The notes: generated by a model not told the origin, from the letters alone. Counted from the stretch's first letter, positions 1 through 6,876 are shown. The stretch is 14,206 nucleotides of DNA from Rhodospirillaceae bacterium UBA3470 (GCA_002378125.1 DFRF01000223.1:1-14206); one strand, 5' to 3'. A program made the numbers and translations.

Positions 1-57
1 GCTGAGGAAGCCCCGGCTGAGGAAGCCGCCGAGGAAGAGACCAAGGAGGAAGGCTGA
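1..57 (+). CDS. rpsP: 30S ribosomal protein S16, C-terminal end (partial)
   Basis: Only the last 18 codons and the TGA stop are inside the window. They encode a tail made almost only of Ala, Glu, Pro, Thr and Lys (AEEAPAEEAAEEE...). The S16 core lies upstream and is not seen, so the call rests on the gene order (rpsP-rimM-trmD-rplS is highly conserved in bacteria) and on the known habit of alphaproteobacterial S16 of carrying an acidic, alanine-rich extension. S16 is an assembly protein of the 30S subunit. A 12-bp direct repeat (GCTGAGGAAGCC at 1-12 and 16-27) lies inside the tail, consistent with growth of the tail by short duplications. The purine-rich AAGGAGGAAGG within the last codons doubles as ribosome binding site for rimM, which suggests translational coupling. 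Confidence 0.75.
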   Translation, partial: AEEAPAEEAAEEETKEEG

Positions 58-62
58 GCCCC

Positions 63-614
63 GTGAATGGGAAGCCTGACCCGGCGGACCTGGTGCTGCT
101 GGGGGTCGTGATCGGGGTGCGGGGTCTGAACGGCGACCTCCGCATCAAGAGTTTCACGGCCGACCCGGAAGACCTCGCCGCCTACGGCCCGCTTTGGGAC
201 GAGGCCGGTGAAGTTAGCTACCGGTTGAAGGTGACCGGCGAGGTGAAAGGGCATTTGATCGCCCGCATTAAAGGTGTCTCGAACCGCACCGCGGCGGAGA
301 CGCTCAAGGGACTGAAGCTTCATATTTCCAGAAGCGCCCTTCCCAACCCGGAAGAGGATGAATTCTATCATTCAGATCTCATCGGGTTGCAGGCGGTCAC
401 CACGTCGGGAGAAGTCCTGGGGACGGTCAGCGCTGTCGAGGACTTTGGCGCCGGCGATGTCCTGGAAGTCGCCGGCGGGCCCTACAAGGGCCTAGTGGTG
501 CCGTTCACGAAGGAGGTCGTCCCCGAGGTCGATCTGGAGATAGGCACGGTGACGGTGGATCCGCCGGACGGATTGCTGGAACCGCCTGAAGACGAAGCGA
601 AGGAAACGGAGTAA
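63..614 (+). CDS. rimM: Ribosome maturation factor RimM
   Basis: A 183-aa protein, the usual length for RimM, which binds S19/16S rRNA and assists late maturation of the 30S subunit head. The N-terminal RimM barrel is recognisable from the stretch GVVIGVRGLNGDLRIKSFT (about residues 14-32). The C-terminal PRC-barrel begins near residue 100 with EFYHSDLIGLQAVTTSGE and continues through a GTVSAVEDFGAGDVLEV block. The C-terminus is acidic. The start chosen is GTG at 63, 5 bp after the rpsP stop, preceded by GGAGGA inside rpsP at an acceptable distance; the N-terminal residues before LVLLGVVIG are poorly conserved in the family, so the exact start is less certain than the identity. It sits in the ribosomal operon between rpsP and trmD, as in most bacteria. 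Confidence 0.95.
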   Translation: MNGKPDPADLVLLGVVIGVRGLNGDLRIKSFTADPEDLAAYGPLWDEAGEVSYRLKVTGEVKGHLIARIKGVSNRTAAETLKGLKLHISRSALPNPEEDEFYHSDLIGLQAVTTSGEVLGTVSAVEDFGAGDVLEVAGGPYKGLVVPFTKEVVPEVDLEIGTVTVDPPDGLLEPPEDEAKETE

Positions 615-619
615 ATCGC

Positions 620-1327
620 GTGAGCCAGCCCTGGCACAGCAAAGTTTTAACCCTGTTCCCGGAGATGTTTCCGGGGCCGCTTGGCGTGAGCCTAGCCGGC
701 CAGGGGCTGAAGGACGGCCTGTGGTCGCTAGAGACCGTGAACCTCCGTGATCACGGCATCGACCGGCACGCCACTGTGGACGACGCGCCGTTCGGCGGCG
801 GGCCTGGTATGGTCATGCGGCCCGATGTGGCGGAGGCGGCGCTTTCGGCGGCGCGTGACGCGGCTCGGGATTTGCCCATGCTCGTCACCACGCCGCGCGG
901 CATGCTGCTGAATCAGGCTCGTGTCCGCGAATTGGCGGCGGGGCCGGGGGTGATCATCCTCTGCGGCCGGTTCGAGGGCATTGACCAGCGGGTCATAGAA
1001 GCCCTTGACCTGGAAGAAGTTAGTGTCGGCGACGTGATCCTGTCCGGTGGCGAGCCGGCGGCGCTGACGCTTTTGGATGCCTGTGTTCGCCTGTTGCCGG
1101 GCGTCATGGGCAAGGCCGAAAGCGCCGAGGAGGAGAGCTTCGAGACGGGTCTTCTGGAATACCCACATTACACCCGCCCGCAGGACTGGCAGGGCCGATT
1201 GGTCCCCAATGTCCTTTTGTCCGGGCACCACGAAAACATCCGCCAGTGGCGCCGCGCCCTGGCGGAGGCTGTTACCAAGGAACGGCGTCCCGATCTCTGG
1301 GCCGCCTACGTGCGAGGTAAACAGTGA
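620..1327 (+). CDS. trmD: tRNA (guanine(37)-N1)-methyltransferase
   Basis: A 235-aa SPOUT-class methyltransferase that uses S-adenosylmethionine to methylate G37 next to the anticodon, preventing +1 frameshifting. Visible signatures: DDAPFGGGPGMVM (residues 54-66), GRFEGIDQRV (116-125) and SVGDVILSGGEPAAL (135-149), the last two building the trefoil-knot cofactor site, then GLLEYPHYTRP (177-187). Start is GTG at 620, 5 bp after the rimM stop, with CGGAG upstream, so translation is probably coupled. The residue aligned by me with the catalytic Asp169 of the Haemophilus/E. coli enzymes (EDSF motif) is Glu172 here (EESF). This is a conservative change, and as far as I recall it occurs in other alphaproteobacteria, so I do not read it as inactivation. 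A terminator-like hairpin follows the gene, but rplS continues in the same direction. Confidence 0.96.
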   Translation: MSQPWHSKVLTLFPEMFPGPLGVSLAGQGLKDGLWSLETVNLRDHGIDRHATVDDAPFGGGPGMVMRPDVAEAALSAARDAARDLPMLVTTPRGMLLNQARVRELAAGPGVIILCGRFEGIDQRVIEALDLEEVSVGDVILSGGEPAALTLLDACVRLLPGVMGKAESAEEESFETGLLEYPHYTRPQDWQGRLVPNVLLSGHHENIRQWRRALAEAVTKERRPDLWAAYVRGKQ

Positions 1328-1337
1328 AAAACTATTG

Positions 1338-1355
1338 AAAAATCGGCGATTTTTT
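1338..1355 (+). terminator. AT-rich hairpin between trmD and rplS (attenuator or weak terminator)
   Basis: A perfect 7-bp stem, AAAAATC (1338-1344) and GATTTTT (1348-1354), has a GGC loop and ends in a run of T. It lies 10 bp after the trmD stop and 57 bp before the rplS start. The stem is mostly A-T, so it is weaker than a classical GC-rich terminator. It could attenuate read-through into rplS or be part of an L19 leader. Seen in sequence; function is inferred. Confidence 0.35.
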
Positions 1356-1411
1356 GGAATTTTGCGGCCTTAGAACAATGCTGGGCCGCGGCAAAGCGAA
1401 GGAACAAGACG

Positions 1412-1918
1412 ATGAATGTCATTAGTGAACTCGAAAACGAAGAAATGGCGAAGCAGGGGGCCAGCGGCGAAATCCCGCCGTTCGCACCGGGCGACACGCT
1501 CCGCGTCAACGTTAAGGTCGTGGAAGGCTCGCGCGAGCGGGTCCAGGCTTTTGAGGGCGTGTGCATCGCGCGCAAGAACGCGGGCGTCAATTCCGCTTTC
1601 ACGGTCCGCAAATTGAGCTATGGCGAAGGCGTGGAGCGGGTATTCCCGCTGTTCTCGCCCTCCATCGACAGCATCGACGTAGTCCGCCGCGGTGACGTGC
1701 GCCGAGCCAAGCTGTATTATCTGCGGGGCCGCACCGGTAAATCCGCGAGGATCGCCGAGCAGACGGACGGCTTCAAGGCGAAGTTGAACGCTCAAGACCG
1801 TCAGGCTGCCGAGGACGCGAAACGCGAAAGTGGAAAGTCCCGCAAGAAGAAGGGCAAGGGCGATGCGCAGGCCGACGCCATTGCCCAGCCCGAGGCGGAA
1901 GCCGAAGCAACCGAATAA
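1412..1918 (+). CDS. rplS: 50S ribosomal protein L19
   Basis: A 168-aa protein whose first about 116 residues are a complete L19: IPPFAPGDTLRVNVKVVEG (21-39), RERVQAFEGVCIARKN (41-56), FTVRKLSYGEGVERVFPLFS (63-82) and RRAKLYYLRGRTGKSARI (97-114). L19 sits at the 30S-50S interface and is normally about 115-120 residues, so this copy has an extra tail of about 50 residues: a Lys/Arg-rich segment (KSRKKKGKGD, 142-151) followed by an Ala/Glu/Gln-rich acidic end. Such tails are common on alphaproteobacterial L19 proteins and are probably disordered. ATG at 1412 is preceded by a purine-rich AAGGAACAAG. The gap of 84 bp from trmD contains a hairpin, and the gene is closed by a GC-rich hairpin before leuC. 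Confidence 0.97.
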   Translation: MNVISELENEEMAKQGASGEIPPFAPGDTLRVNVKVVEGSRERVQAFEGVCIARKNAGVNSAFTVRKLSYGEGVERVFPLFSPSIDSIDVVRRGDVRRAKLYYLRGRTGKSARIAEQTDGFKAKLNAQDRQAAEDAKRESGKSRKKKGKGDAQADAIAQPEAEAEATE

Positions 1919-1929
1919 GTTTGATGACG

Positions 1930-1963
1930 GGGCGGTGCGGTAAACCCCGCCCTTTACTTTATT
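1930..1963 (+). terminator. Rho-independent terminator after rplS
   Basis: A stem GGGCGG (1930-1935) pairs with CCGCCC (1947-1952) around an 11-nt loop and is followed at once by TTTACTTTATT (1953-1963). It lies in the 69-bp gap between rplS and leuC and would separate the ribosomal-protein operon from the leucine genes. The leuC start is only 25 bp beyond it, so a leuC promoter would have to overlap the hairpin unless leuC depends on read-through. Confidence 0.65.
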
Positions 1964-1987
1964 GATGTCTGAGGGAGGAACGCACGC

Positions 1988-3397
1988 ATGAGCGCGCCGC
2001 AAACGCTGTTCGACAAAATCTGGCAGAACCATCTGGTCAACGTTCAGGAAGACGGCACGTGCCTCCTCTACATCGACCGCCATTTGGTCCATGAGGTCAC
2101 CAGCCCGCAGGCCTTCGAAGGCCTGCGCAACGCCGGCCGCACCGTGCGCCGAACGGACGCGACGCTGGCGGTGCCGGACCACAACGTCTCGACGAAGAAC
2201 CGACAAGGCCCCATTGAGAACGAGGAGAGCCGTATCCAAGTCGAAACCCTGCAGGCCAACTGCAAGGAATTCGGCGTGCCCTTATTTGACATCGATGACA
2301 TCCGTCAGGGCGTCGTGCACATCATTGGCCCCGAACAAGGTTTCACCCTGCCGGGCGGCACCATCGTCTGCGGAGATAGCCACACGGCCACCCACGGCGC
2401 CTTCGGCGCGCTGGCCTTTGGGATCGGCACCTCGGAGGTAGAGCACGTGATGGCGACCCAGACGCTCTTGCAAGCTCCATTAAAGAATATGCGCATCAAT
2501 GTTGATGGCGCACTGCCGGCAGGCTGCACCGCAAAAGATCTAATCCTGGCGATCATCAGTAAGATTGGCACCGCCGGCGGCACCGGCTACGTCATCGAGT
2601 ACGCCGGTCAGGCGATTCGAGATTTGTCCATGGAAGGCCGCATGACGGTCTGCAATATGACCATTGAGGGCGGCGCTCGTGCCGGCCTTATCGCGCCGGA
2701 TGAGACGACCTTCGAATACATCAAGGGCAAGCCTATGGCGCCAAAGGCCGGCCAGTATGAGGCGGCCGTAAACTTCTGGAAGACCCTGCCTTCAGACGAG
2801 GGTGCGACCTACGATAAGGAAGTTACTCTGGACGTTTCCGAGATCGTTCCGCAGGTCACGTGGGGCACGTCGCCCGAAGACGTCGCGCCGATCACCGGCA
2901 AAGTTCCGTCGCCAGGCGATTTCGAAGACCCGTTGAAGCAGGAAGCCGCGCAAGTAGCCCTTGATTACATGGGGCTCGCCGCCGGTACGCCGATGAACGA
3001 AATTCCTATAGACGTGGCGTTCATCGGTTCGTGCACAAACGGCCGCATCGAAGACATCCGTGCTGCCGCCGCCGTGGCCGAAGGCCGGAAGGTTGCCGAC
3101 GGCGTTCAGGCGCTCGTCGTGCCAGGTTCAGGTTTGGTCAAGGAGCAGGCTGAGGAAGAGGGTCTCGACAAGATCCTGACCGAAGCCGGCTTCGAATGGC
3201 GCGAGGCAGGATGCTCTATGTGCCTGGCTATGAACGACGATCGGTTGGAGCCGGGCCAGCGTTCGGCGTCCACGTCGAACCGAAACTTCAAGGGCCGCCA
3301 AGGCTTCGGTGGTCGTACGCACCTTGTCAGCCCAGCCATGGCCGCCGCCGCCGCAGTGACTGGCAAGCTTTTTGATGTGCGTGATTTGACGGACTAA
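1988..3397 (+). CDS. leuC: 3-isopropylmalate dehydratase large subunit
   Basis: A 469-aa aconitase-family protein, normal length for bacterial LeuC, which with LeuD isomerises 2-isopropylmalate to 3-isopropylmalate in leucine synthesis. The three cysteines that hold the [4Fe-4S] cluster are present: Cys349 in FIGSCTNGR and Cys409/Cys412 in EAGCSMCLAMN. Other family hallmarks are LFDKIWQNHLV at the N-terminus, the CGDSHTATHGAFGALAFGIGTSEVEHV block (about residues 130-156), and the SNRNFKGRQG and SPAMAAAAAVTG motifs near the C-terminus. ATG at 1988 is preceded by GGAGG (1974-1978) at a good distance. The gene is followed 14 bp later by leuD; the pair must be made together, as the enzyme is a heterodimer. 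Confidence 0.98.
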   Translation: MSAPQTLFDKIWQNHLVNVQEDGTCLLYIDRHLVHEVTSPQAFEGLRNAGRTVRRTDATLAVPDHNVSTKNRQGPIENEESRIQVETLQANCKEFGVPLFDIDDIRQGVVHIIGPEQGFTLPGGTIVCGDSHTATHGAFGALAFGIGTSEVEHVMATQTLLQAPLKNMRINVDGALPAGCTAKDLILAIISKIGTAGGTGYVIEYAGQAIRDLSMEGRMTVCNMTIEGGARAGLIAPDETTFEYIKGKPMAPKAGQYEAAVNFWKTLPSDEGATYDKEVTLDVSEIVPQVTWGTSPEDVAPITGKVPSPGDFEDPLKQEAAQVALDYMGLAAGTPMNEIPIDVAFIGSCTNGRIEDIRAAAAVAEGRKVADGVQALVVPGSGLVKEQAEEEGLDKILTEAGFEWREAGCSMCLAMNDDRLEPGQRSASTSNRNFKGRQGFGGRTHLVSPAMAAAAAVTGKLFDVRDLTD

Positions 3398-3411
3398 GAG
3401 GTATAGGACTT

Positions 3412-4029
3412 ATGGAAAAATTCACCAAGTTGACGGGCGTCGCCGCGCCCATGAATATGATTAACGTCGACACGGACATGATCATCCCCAAGCAATTCCT
3501 TAAGACCATCAAGCGCTCCGGCCTCGGCCGGCATCTGTTCGACGAAATGCGTTTCAACCGCGACGGCTCGGAAGTAGAGGACTTCGTTCTCAACAAGCCG
3601 GCCTACCGGAAAGCGTCCATTCTGGTCGCCGGCGACAACTTTGGCTGCGGCTCGTCGCGCGAGCACGCACCTTGGGCGCTGTTGGATTTTGGCATCAAGT
3701 GCGTGATCTCCACGAGCTTCGCCGACATCTTCTACAACAACTGCTTCAAGAACGGCATCCTCCCCATCAAGGTCTCGAAAGAACAGTTGGATACCCTCAT
3801 GGACGACGCCGAACGTGGCGCCAACGCGACTTTGAGCGTTGATCTAGAGAACCAGGTAATTCAAGGTCCGGACGGCGGCGAGATCAAGTTTGAGATTGAC
3901 GAGTTCAAGCGCCATTGCCTGCTGAATGGCCTTGACGACGTTGGCCTCACCATGCAGGTGAACGACAAGATCGACAACTTCGAGGACCAGCAGAAGGCCG
4001 GGCAACCCTGGCTGTATGCGGCTGAGTAA
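3412..4029 (+). CDS. leuD: 3-isopropylmalate dehydratase small subunit
   Basis: A 205-aa protein matching the swivel-domain subunit of isopropylmalate isomerase. MEKFTKLTGVAAPMNMINVD followed by TDMIIPKQFLK is the typical N-terminus, and GDNFGCGSSREHAPWAL (74-90) is the diagnostic substrate-binding motif. It partners LeuC, encoded immediately upstream with a 14-bp gap. An AGAGG-type ribosome binding site precedes ATG 3412. The length agrees with the standard LeuD1 form of about 200 residues rather than the shorter archaeal type. After the stop there is a 140-bp gap filled by a palindromic repeat before leuB, so leuB may still be co-transcribed but the repeat may modulate mRNA levels. Confidence 0.98.
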   Translation: MEKFTKLTGVAAPMNMINVDTDMIIPKQFLKTIKRSGLGRHLFDEMRFNRDGSEVEDFVLNKPAYRKASILVAGDNFGCGSSREHAPWALLDFGIKCVISTSFADIFYNNCFKNGILPIKVSKEQLDTLMDDAERGANATLSVDLENQVIQGPDGGEIKFEIDEFKRHCLLNGLDDVGLTMQVNDKIDNFEDQQKAGQPWLYAAE

Positions 4030-4035
4030 TTAGTT

Positions 4036-4145
4036 ATTCCCCTCAACCCTCCGGTTTCGCGGACCCTTACATCTCTCCAAGGGAGAGGGAGTTGGGTTTG
4101 TCCTCTCCTCCCCTGCCCTGGGGAGAAGGACAGGATGAGGGGAAT
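4036..4145 (+). repeat. Palindromic REP/MITE-like intergenic repeat between leuD and leuB
   Basis: The 140-bp leuD-leuB gap is almost wholly taken up by nested inverted repeats. A perfect 10-bp outer pair, ATTCCCCTCA (4036-4045) and TGAGGGGAAT (4136-4145), extends imperfectly on both sides. Inside it are two hairpins: CTCTCC/GGAGAG (4073-4078/4082-4087) and CTCCCC/GGGGAG (4108-4113/4120-4125), the second enclosed further by GTCC/GGAC (4100-4103/4128-4131). The CCCTC...CTCTCC...GGAGAG...GAGGGG style resembles dispersed palindromic repeats found between genes in many proteobacteria. Whether copies exist elsewhere in this genome cannot be seen here. Confidence 0.65.
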
Positions 4146-4169
4146 TAAGGAGTAAGAGGGATACGTACA

Positions 4170-5276
4170 ATGGCTGCCAACAAGAAACTGCTTTTCCTGC
4201 CGGGTGACGGCATCGGCCCGGAAGTCATGGGCCAGGTCCGTAAGGTCATCGACTGGCTCGACAACCGTCGCCATGTGTCCTTCGATCTGGACGAAGACCT
4301 GGTCGGTGGCGCGGCCATCGACACCCATGGCACATCCTTGACCGATGCGACCTTGGACAAGGCCATGAATGTGGACGCCGTTCTATTGGGCGCCGTCGGT
4401 GGACCCAAGTGGGACAACGTCGCCCGTGATATCCGTCCGGAAGCTGGGCTCCTTACGCTTCGCAAGGACATGGATTTGTTCGCGAACCTACGCCCGGCGA
4501 ACTGCCTGCCAGCCATGGCAGAAGCGTCCAGCCTGAAGGAAGATCTGGTGTCTGGGCTGGATATCCTGATCGTCCGCGAAAGCACTGGGGGTGCGTACTT
4601 CGGCCAGCCAAAGATGATTGAGGATATCGAAGGTGGCCAGCGCGCTGTTGACACGCAGGTTTACACCACCGCCGAGATCGAACGAGTCTGCCGCGTTGCC
4701 TTTGACCTGGCCGGCAAGCGGAATGGCAAGCTGCATTCCGTGGAGAAGGCTAACGTTATGGAGACGGGCGTCTTGTGGCGTCAAGTCGCCACCGAGATCG
4801 GCAAGGAGTTCCCGGAAATTGAGCTGGAACACATGTATGCCGACAACTGCGCCATGCAGTTGGTCCGTGCGCCGAAGCAGTTCGACGTCATCGTCACTGA
4901 CAACCTGTTCGGCGACATCCTGTCCGATTGCGCTGCCATGCTGACTGGATCGCTTGGAATGTTACCGTCCGCGACCCTCAGTGGTGCGGATCAGAGCGGC
5001 CGCCGCCGCGCCATGTACGAACCGGTGCACGGCTCCGCCCCTGACATCGCCGGTGAGGACAAGGCCAACCCGTTGGCCACCATCCTGTCCTTCGCCATGA
5101 TGCTCCGCTACAGCTTCGGCGACGGCGACAACGCCGATCTCATCGAGGGTGCGGTTAAGAACACGCTAGCTCGGGGCATCCGAACGGGCGACATCATGCA
5201 AGACGGCATGGAACTGGTTTCGTGCTCCCAGATGGGGCAGGCGCTAACGGAGGAATTGGATAAACTCGCCGTCTGA
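4170..5276 (+). CDS. leuB: 3-isopropylmalate dehydrogenase
   Basis: A 368-aa NAD-dependent beta-decarboxylating dehydrogenase that oxidises 3-isopropylmalate to 2-oxoisocaproate, the last specific step before transamination to leucine. Motifs: GDGIGPEV (12-19); RKDMDLFANLRPA (97-109), with substrate-binding arginines; VRESTGGAYFGQP (134-146), with catalytic Tyr142; VEKANVMETG (190-199), with Lys192; MYADN (221-225); TDNLFGDILSD (242-252), carrying the metal-binding aspartates; and YEPVHGSAPDIAG (282-294), which binds NAD. The SVEKANV/LWR spacing fits LeuB rather than isocitrate dehydrogenase. ATG at 4170 has AGAGGG about 8 bp upstream. It follows leuD across a palindromic repeat and is closed by a strong terminator. 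Confidence 0.98.
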   Translation: MAANKKLLFLPGDGIGPEVMGQVRKVIDWLDNRRHVSFDLDEDLVGGAAIDTHGTSLTDATLDKAMNVDAVLLGAVGGPKWDNVARDIRPEAGLLTLRKDMDLFANLRPANCLPAMAEASSLKEDLVSGLDILIVRESTGGAYFGQPKMIEDIEGGQRAVDTQVYTTAEIERVCRVAFDLAGKRNGKLHSVEKANVMETGVLWRQVATEIGKEFPEIELEHMYADNCAMQLVRAPKQFDVIVTDNLFGDILSDCAAMLTGSLGMLPSATLSGADQSGRRRAMYEPVHGSAPDIAGEDKANPLATILSFAMMLRYSFGDGDNADLIEGAVKNTLARGIRTGDIMQDGMELVSCSQMGQALTEELDKLAV

Positions 5277-5295
5277 GTATTCCTACTGAACTTTC

Positions 5296-5327
5296 AAAAC
5301 CGCGGCCCGCTCTCGGGCTGCGGTTTT
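5296..5327 (+). terminator. Strong (possibly bidirectional) terminator after leuB
   Basis: A 14-bp stem pairs 5296-5309 (AAAACCGCGGCCCG) with 5314-5327 (CGGGCTGCGGTTTT) around the loop CTCT; every position pairs, one of them as G-U. The A-run on the left arm and T-run on the right arm are part of the stem, so it would work in both directions. It lies 19 bp after the leuB stop. Confidence 0.85.
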
Positions 5328-5364
5328 GTATTGCGCGAATTCCATGACCGGATTTTAGAACCCT

Positions 5365-5526
5365 ATGAGCACGTTGATCACCTTCGACCTACCGCGGCGC
5401 ATGCGACGCAACGGATCCCTCACAAGGGACGCCATTGGGCTCTGCTGGCGCTTAGGCTACCGGGAGGTCCGTTGGGACGAACTGCCCCAGGACCCGAAGG
5501 GCATTAACATGGATATGCATCTATGA
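5365..5526 (+). CDS. Possible small hypothetical protein (53 aa)
   Basis: An ATG-initiated frame of 53 codons lies between the leuB terminator and asd. It reads MSTLITFDLPRRMRRNGS... with many Arg, two Trp and a WDELPQDPKG segment, ending in MDMHL. I do not recognise a family. There is no convincing ribosome binding site directly before the ATG (TAGAACCCT), and no other gene in the 500-bp gap supports it. Composition is compatible with a small basic protein but also with chance. It would start 37 bp after the terminator stem and so would need its own promoter, which I cannot identify. Confidence 0.25.
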   Translation: MSTLITFDLPRRMRRNGSLTRDAIGLCWRLGYREVRWDELPQDPKGINMDMHL

Positions 5527-5777
5527 GGTGCTTGTCCCTTGCGTTTTGGCGCGGAAGGGCGTAATCCTCCGGCGAACGGTTGAGCGAGGCAGCGATGTTT
5601 GTACCGACGACCAAAACTAAGGAAATCAAAACCACGCGCTGAGCGCGGGCCGGACTTATTTTTTCACATTGGAACGGGCCCGCGAGAAAAACGTGGGCCT
5701 TCGTCGTTTCTGGCTCCGGGTTCTGCGACAGCCATCGGGGCTCAAGAGACGAGAAGGACGAGACTGAGGAGAAAAAA
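5527..5777. other. Intergenic leader region upstream of asd, with a hairpin
   Basis: This stretch of about 250 bp before asd has no gene I can support. It has a short CGCGC/GCGCG palindrome near 5635-5648 followed about 10 nt later by a TTATTTTTT run. A clearer hairpin pairs GGCCCGCG (5677-5684) with CGTGGGCC (5692-5699) around a seven-base A-rich loop, one pair being G-U. Either could be a terminator of an upstream short transcript or part of an asd leader. No riboswitch consensus was recognised. The minus strand carries an open frame ending at 5504 with a hydrophobic stretch, treated under rejected items. Confidence 0.4.
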
Positions 5778-6809
5778 ATGGGGTATACGGTTGCCGTCAT
5801 GGGCGCCACGGGGAACGTGGGCCGCGAGCTGCTCTCGATCCTGGCAGAACGGGAATTTCCTGTCGAAGAGGTCATCGCATTGGCCTCAAGCCGTTCCGTG
5901 GGCCGCGAAGTTTCCTTTGGCGAGGATGATGTCCTGAAGGTGGAGAACTTGGACGAGTTTGATTTCACAGGTGTGGATATCGTGCTGTCGTCACCCGGGG
6001 CATCTGTATCGTCTAAGTACGCGCCGATAGCCGCTGAGGCTGGAGCAGTAGTCATCGACAATACCTCTTACTTCCGCATGGATCCGGACGTGCCGCTGGT
6101 GGTGCCGGAAGTGAACCCAGGTGCCATAGCCGGCTACAAGAAGCGCGGGATCATTGCCAATCCTAATTGTTCAACTATTCAGATGGTGGTGGCCCTGAAG
6201 CCGCTCCATGATTTGGCCGAGATCAAGCGAGTTGTCGTTTCGACCTACCAGTCCGTCTCCGGCGCTGGCAAGTCGGGCATGGATGAGTTGTTCAACCAGA
6301 CGCGTGGTATTTTCGTCAACGAGCCGACGGAAAGTCACCGCGAGAATTTTTCCAAGCAGATCGCGTTCAACTGCATCCCGCATATTGACAAGTTCATGGA
6401 TGACGGCTCGACGAAGGAAGAATGGAAGATGGTTGTCGAGACTAAGAAGATACTCGATCCGGACATCGCCGTGTCGGCGACCTGCGTGCGCACGCCCGTG
6501 TTCGTTGGCCATGCTGAAGCCGTCAACATCGAATTCGACCGTCCGGTCACCGAAGGTCAGGCTCGCGACGCGCTGCGCGCTGCGCCGGGGGTAACGGTCA
6601 TCGATCATCGGCTAGACGAAGGCTATGTGACGCCGCAGGAATGTGCCGGCGAAGATGCCGTATTCGTTAGCCGCATCCGCAAGGATCCGTCCATTGAGAA
6701 CGGTCTCAACATCTGGGTCGTATCGGACAATCTGCGCAAGGGCGCGGCGTTGAATACGGTCCAGATCGCTGAGACCCTTGTGCGATCTTTCTTGCAGAAA
6801 GCCGCTTAA
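5778..6809 (+). CDS. asd: Aspartate-semialdehyde dehydrogenase
   Basis: A 343-aa protein of the usual length. It reduces aspartyl-4-phosphate to aspartate semialdehyde with NADPH, the branch point to lysine/diaminopimelate, threonine, methionine and isoleucine. The N-terminal Rossmann motif is GATGNVGRELL (9-19). The catalytic cysteine is Cys131 in IANPNCSTIQM, and the catalytic His245 lies in RTPVFVGHAEAVNIEF, with Arg238 as the likely substrate-binding arginine. SGAGKSGMDEL (161-171) is also typical. ATG at 5778 is preceded by GAGGAG (5766-5771). The rplS-leuCDB-asd order is frequent in alphaproteobacteria. A 48-nt hairpin begins 20 bp after its stop codon. Confidence 0.97.
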   Translation: MGYTVAVMGATGNVGRELLSILAEREFPVEEVIALASSRSVGREVSFGEDDVLKVENLDEFDFTGVDIVLSSPGASVSSKYAPIAAEAGAVVIDNTSYFRMDPDVPLVVPEVNPGAIAGYKKRGIIANPNCSTIQMVVALKPLHDLAEIKRVVVSTYQSVSGAGKSGMDELFNQTRGIFVNEPTESHRENFSKQIAFNCIPHIDKFMDDGSTKEEWKMVVETKKILDPDIAVSATCVRTPVFVGHAEAVNIEFDRPVTEGQARDALRAAPGVTVIDHRLDEGYVTPQECAGEDAVFVSRIRKDPSIENGLNIWVVSDNLRKGAALNTVQIAETLVRSFLQKAA

Positions 6810-6828
6810 GCTCTTTCAGCTCGTTGAT

Positions 6829-6876
6829 CCCTTGCCGCCTCTGTGAGACCCTAACGAGACACAGGAGCGGCAAGGG
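6829..6876 (+). terminator. Large hairpin downstream of asd
   Basis: CCCTTGCCGC (6829-6838) pairs perfectly with GCGGCAAGGG (6867-6876). Two unpaired positions follow, and the stem resumes with CTGTG (6841-6845) and CACAG (6860-6864) around a 14-nt loop. It lies 20 bp after the asd stop and 41 bp before the next gene. There is no T-run after it, so it may stabilise the asd 3' end or end transcription less efficiently than a classical terminator. Confidence 0.55.

Noticed and set aside
728..1231. Long minus-strand frame opposite trmD, and similar frames opposite leuB, asd and the CitE-like gene
   Set aside because: They mirror the codon structure of clearly identified genes and show no recognisable protein motif.
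5504..5640. Minus-strand frame ending at 5504 with a hydrophobic stretch followed by a polar tail, suggestive of a small membrane protein
   Set aside because: There is no ATG near the hydrophobic part, only a GTG without a ribosome binding site. The longer version of the frame runs antisense through asd and is Ser/Thr/Pro-rich as expected for a shadow.
5971..5979. DnaA-like box (TGTGGATAT) inside asd
   Set aside because: It has one mismatch and lies in a conserved coding region without neighbouring boxes.
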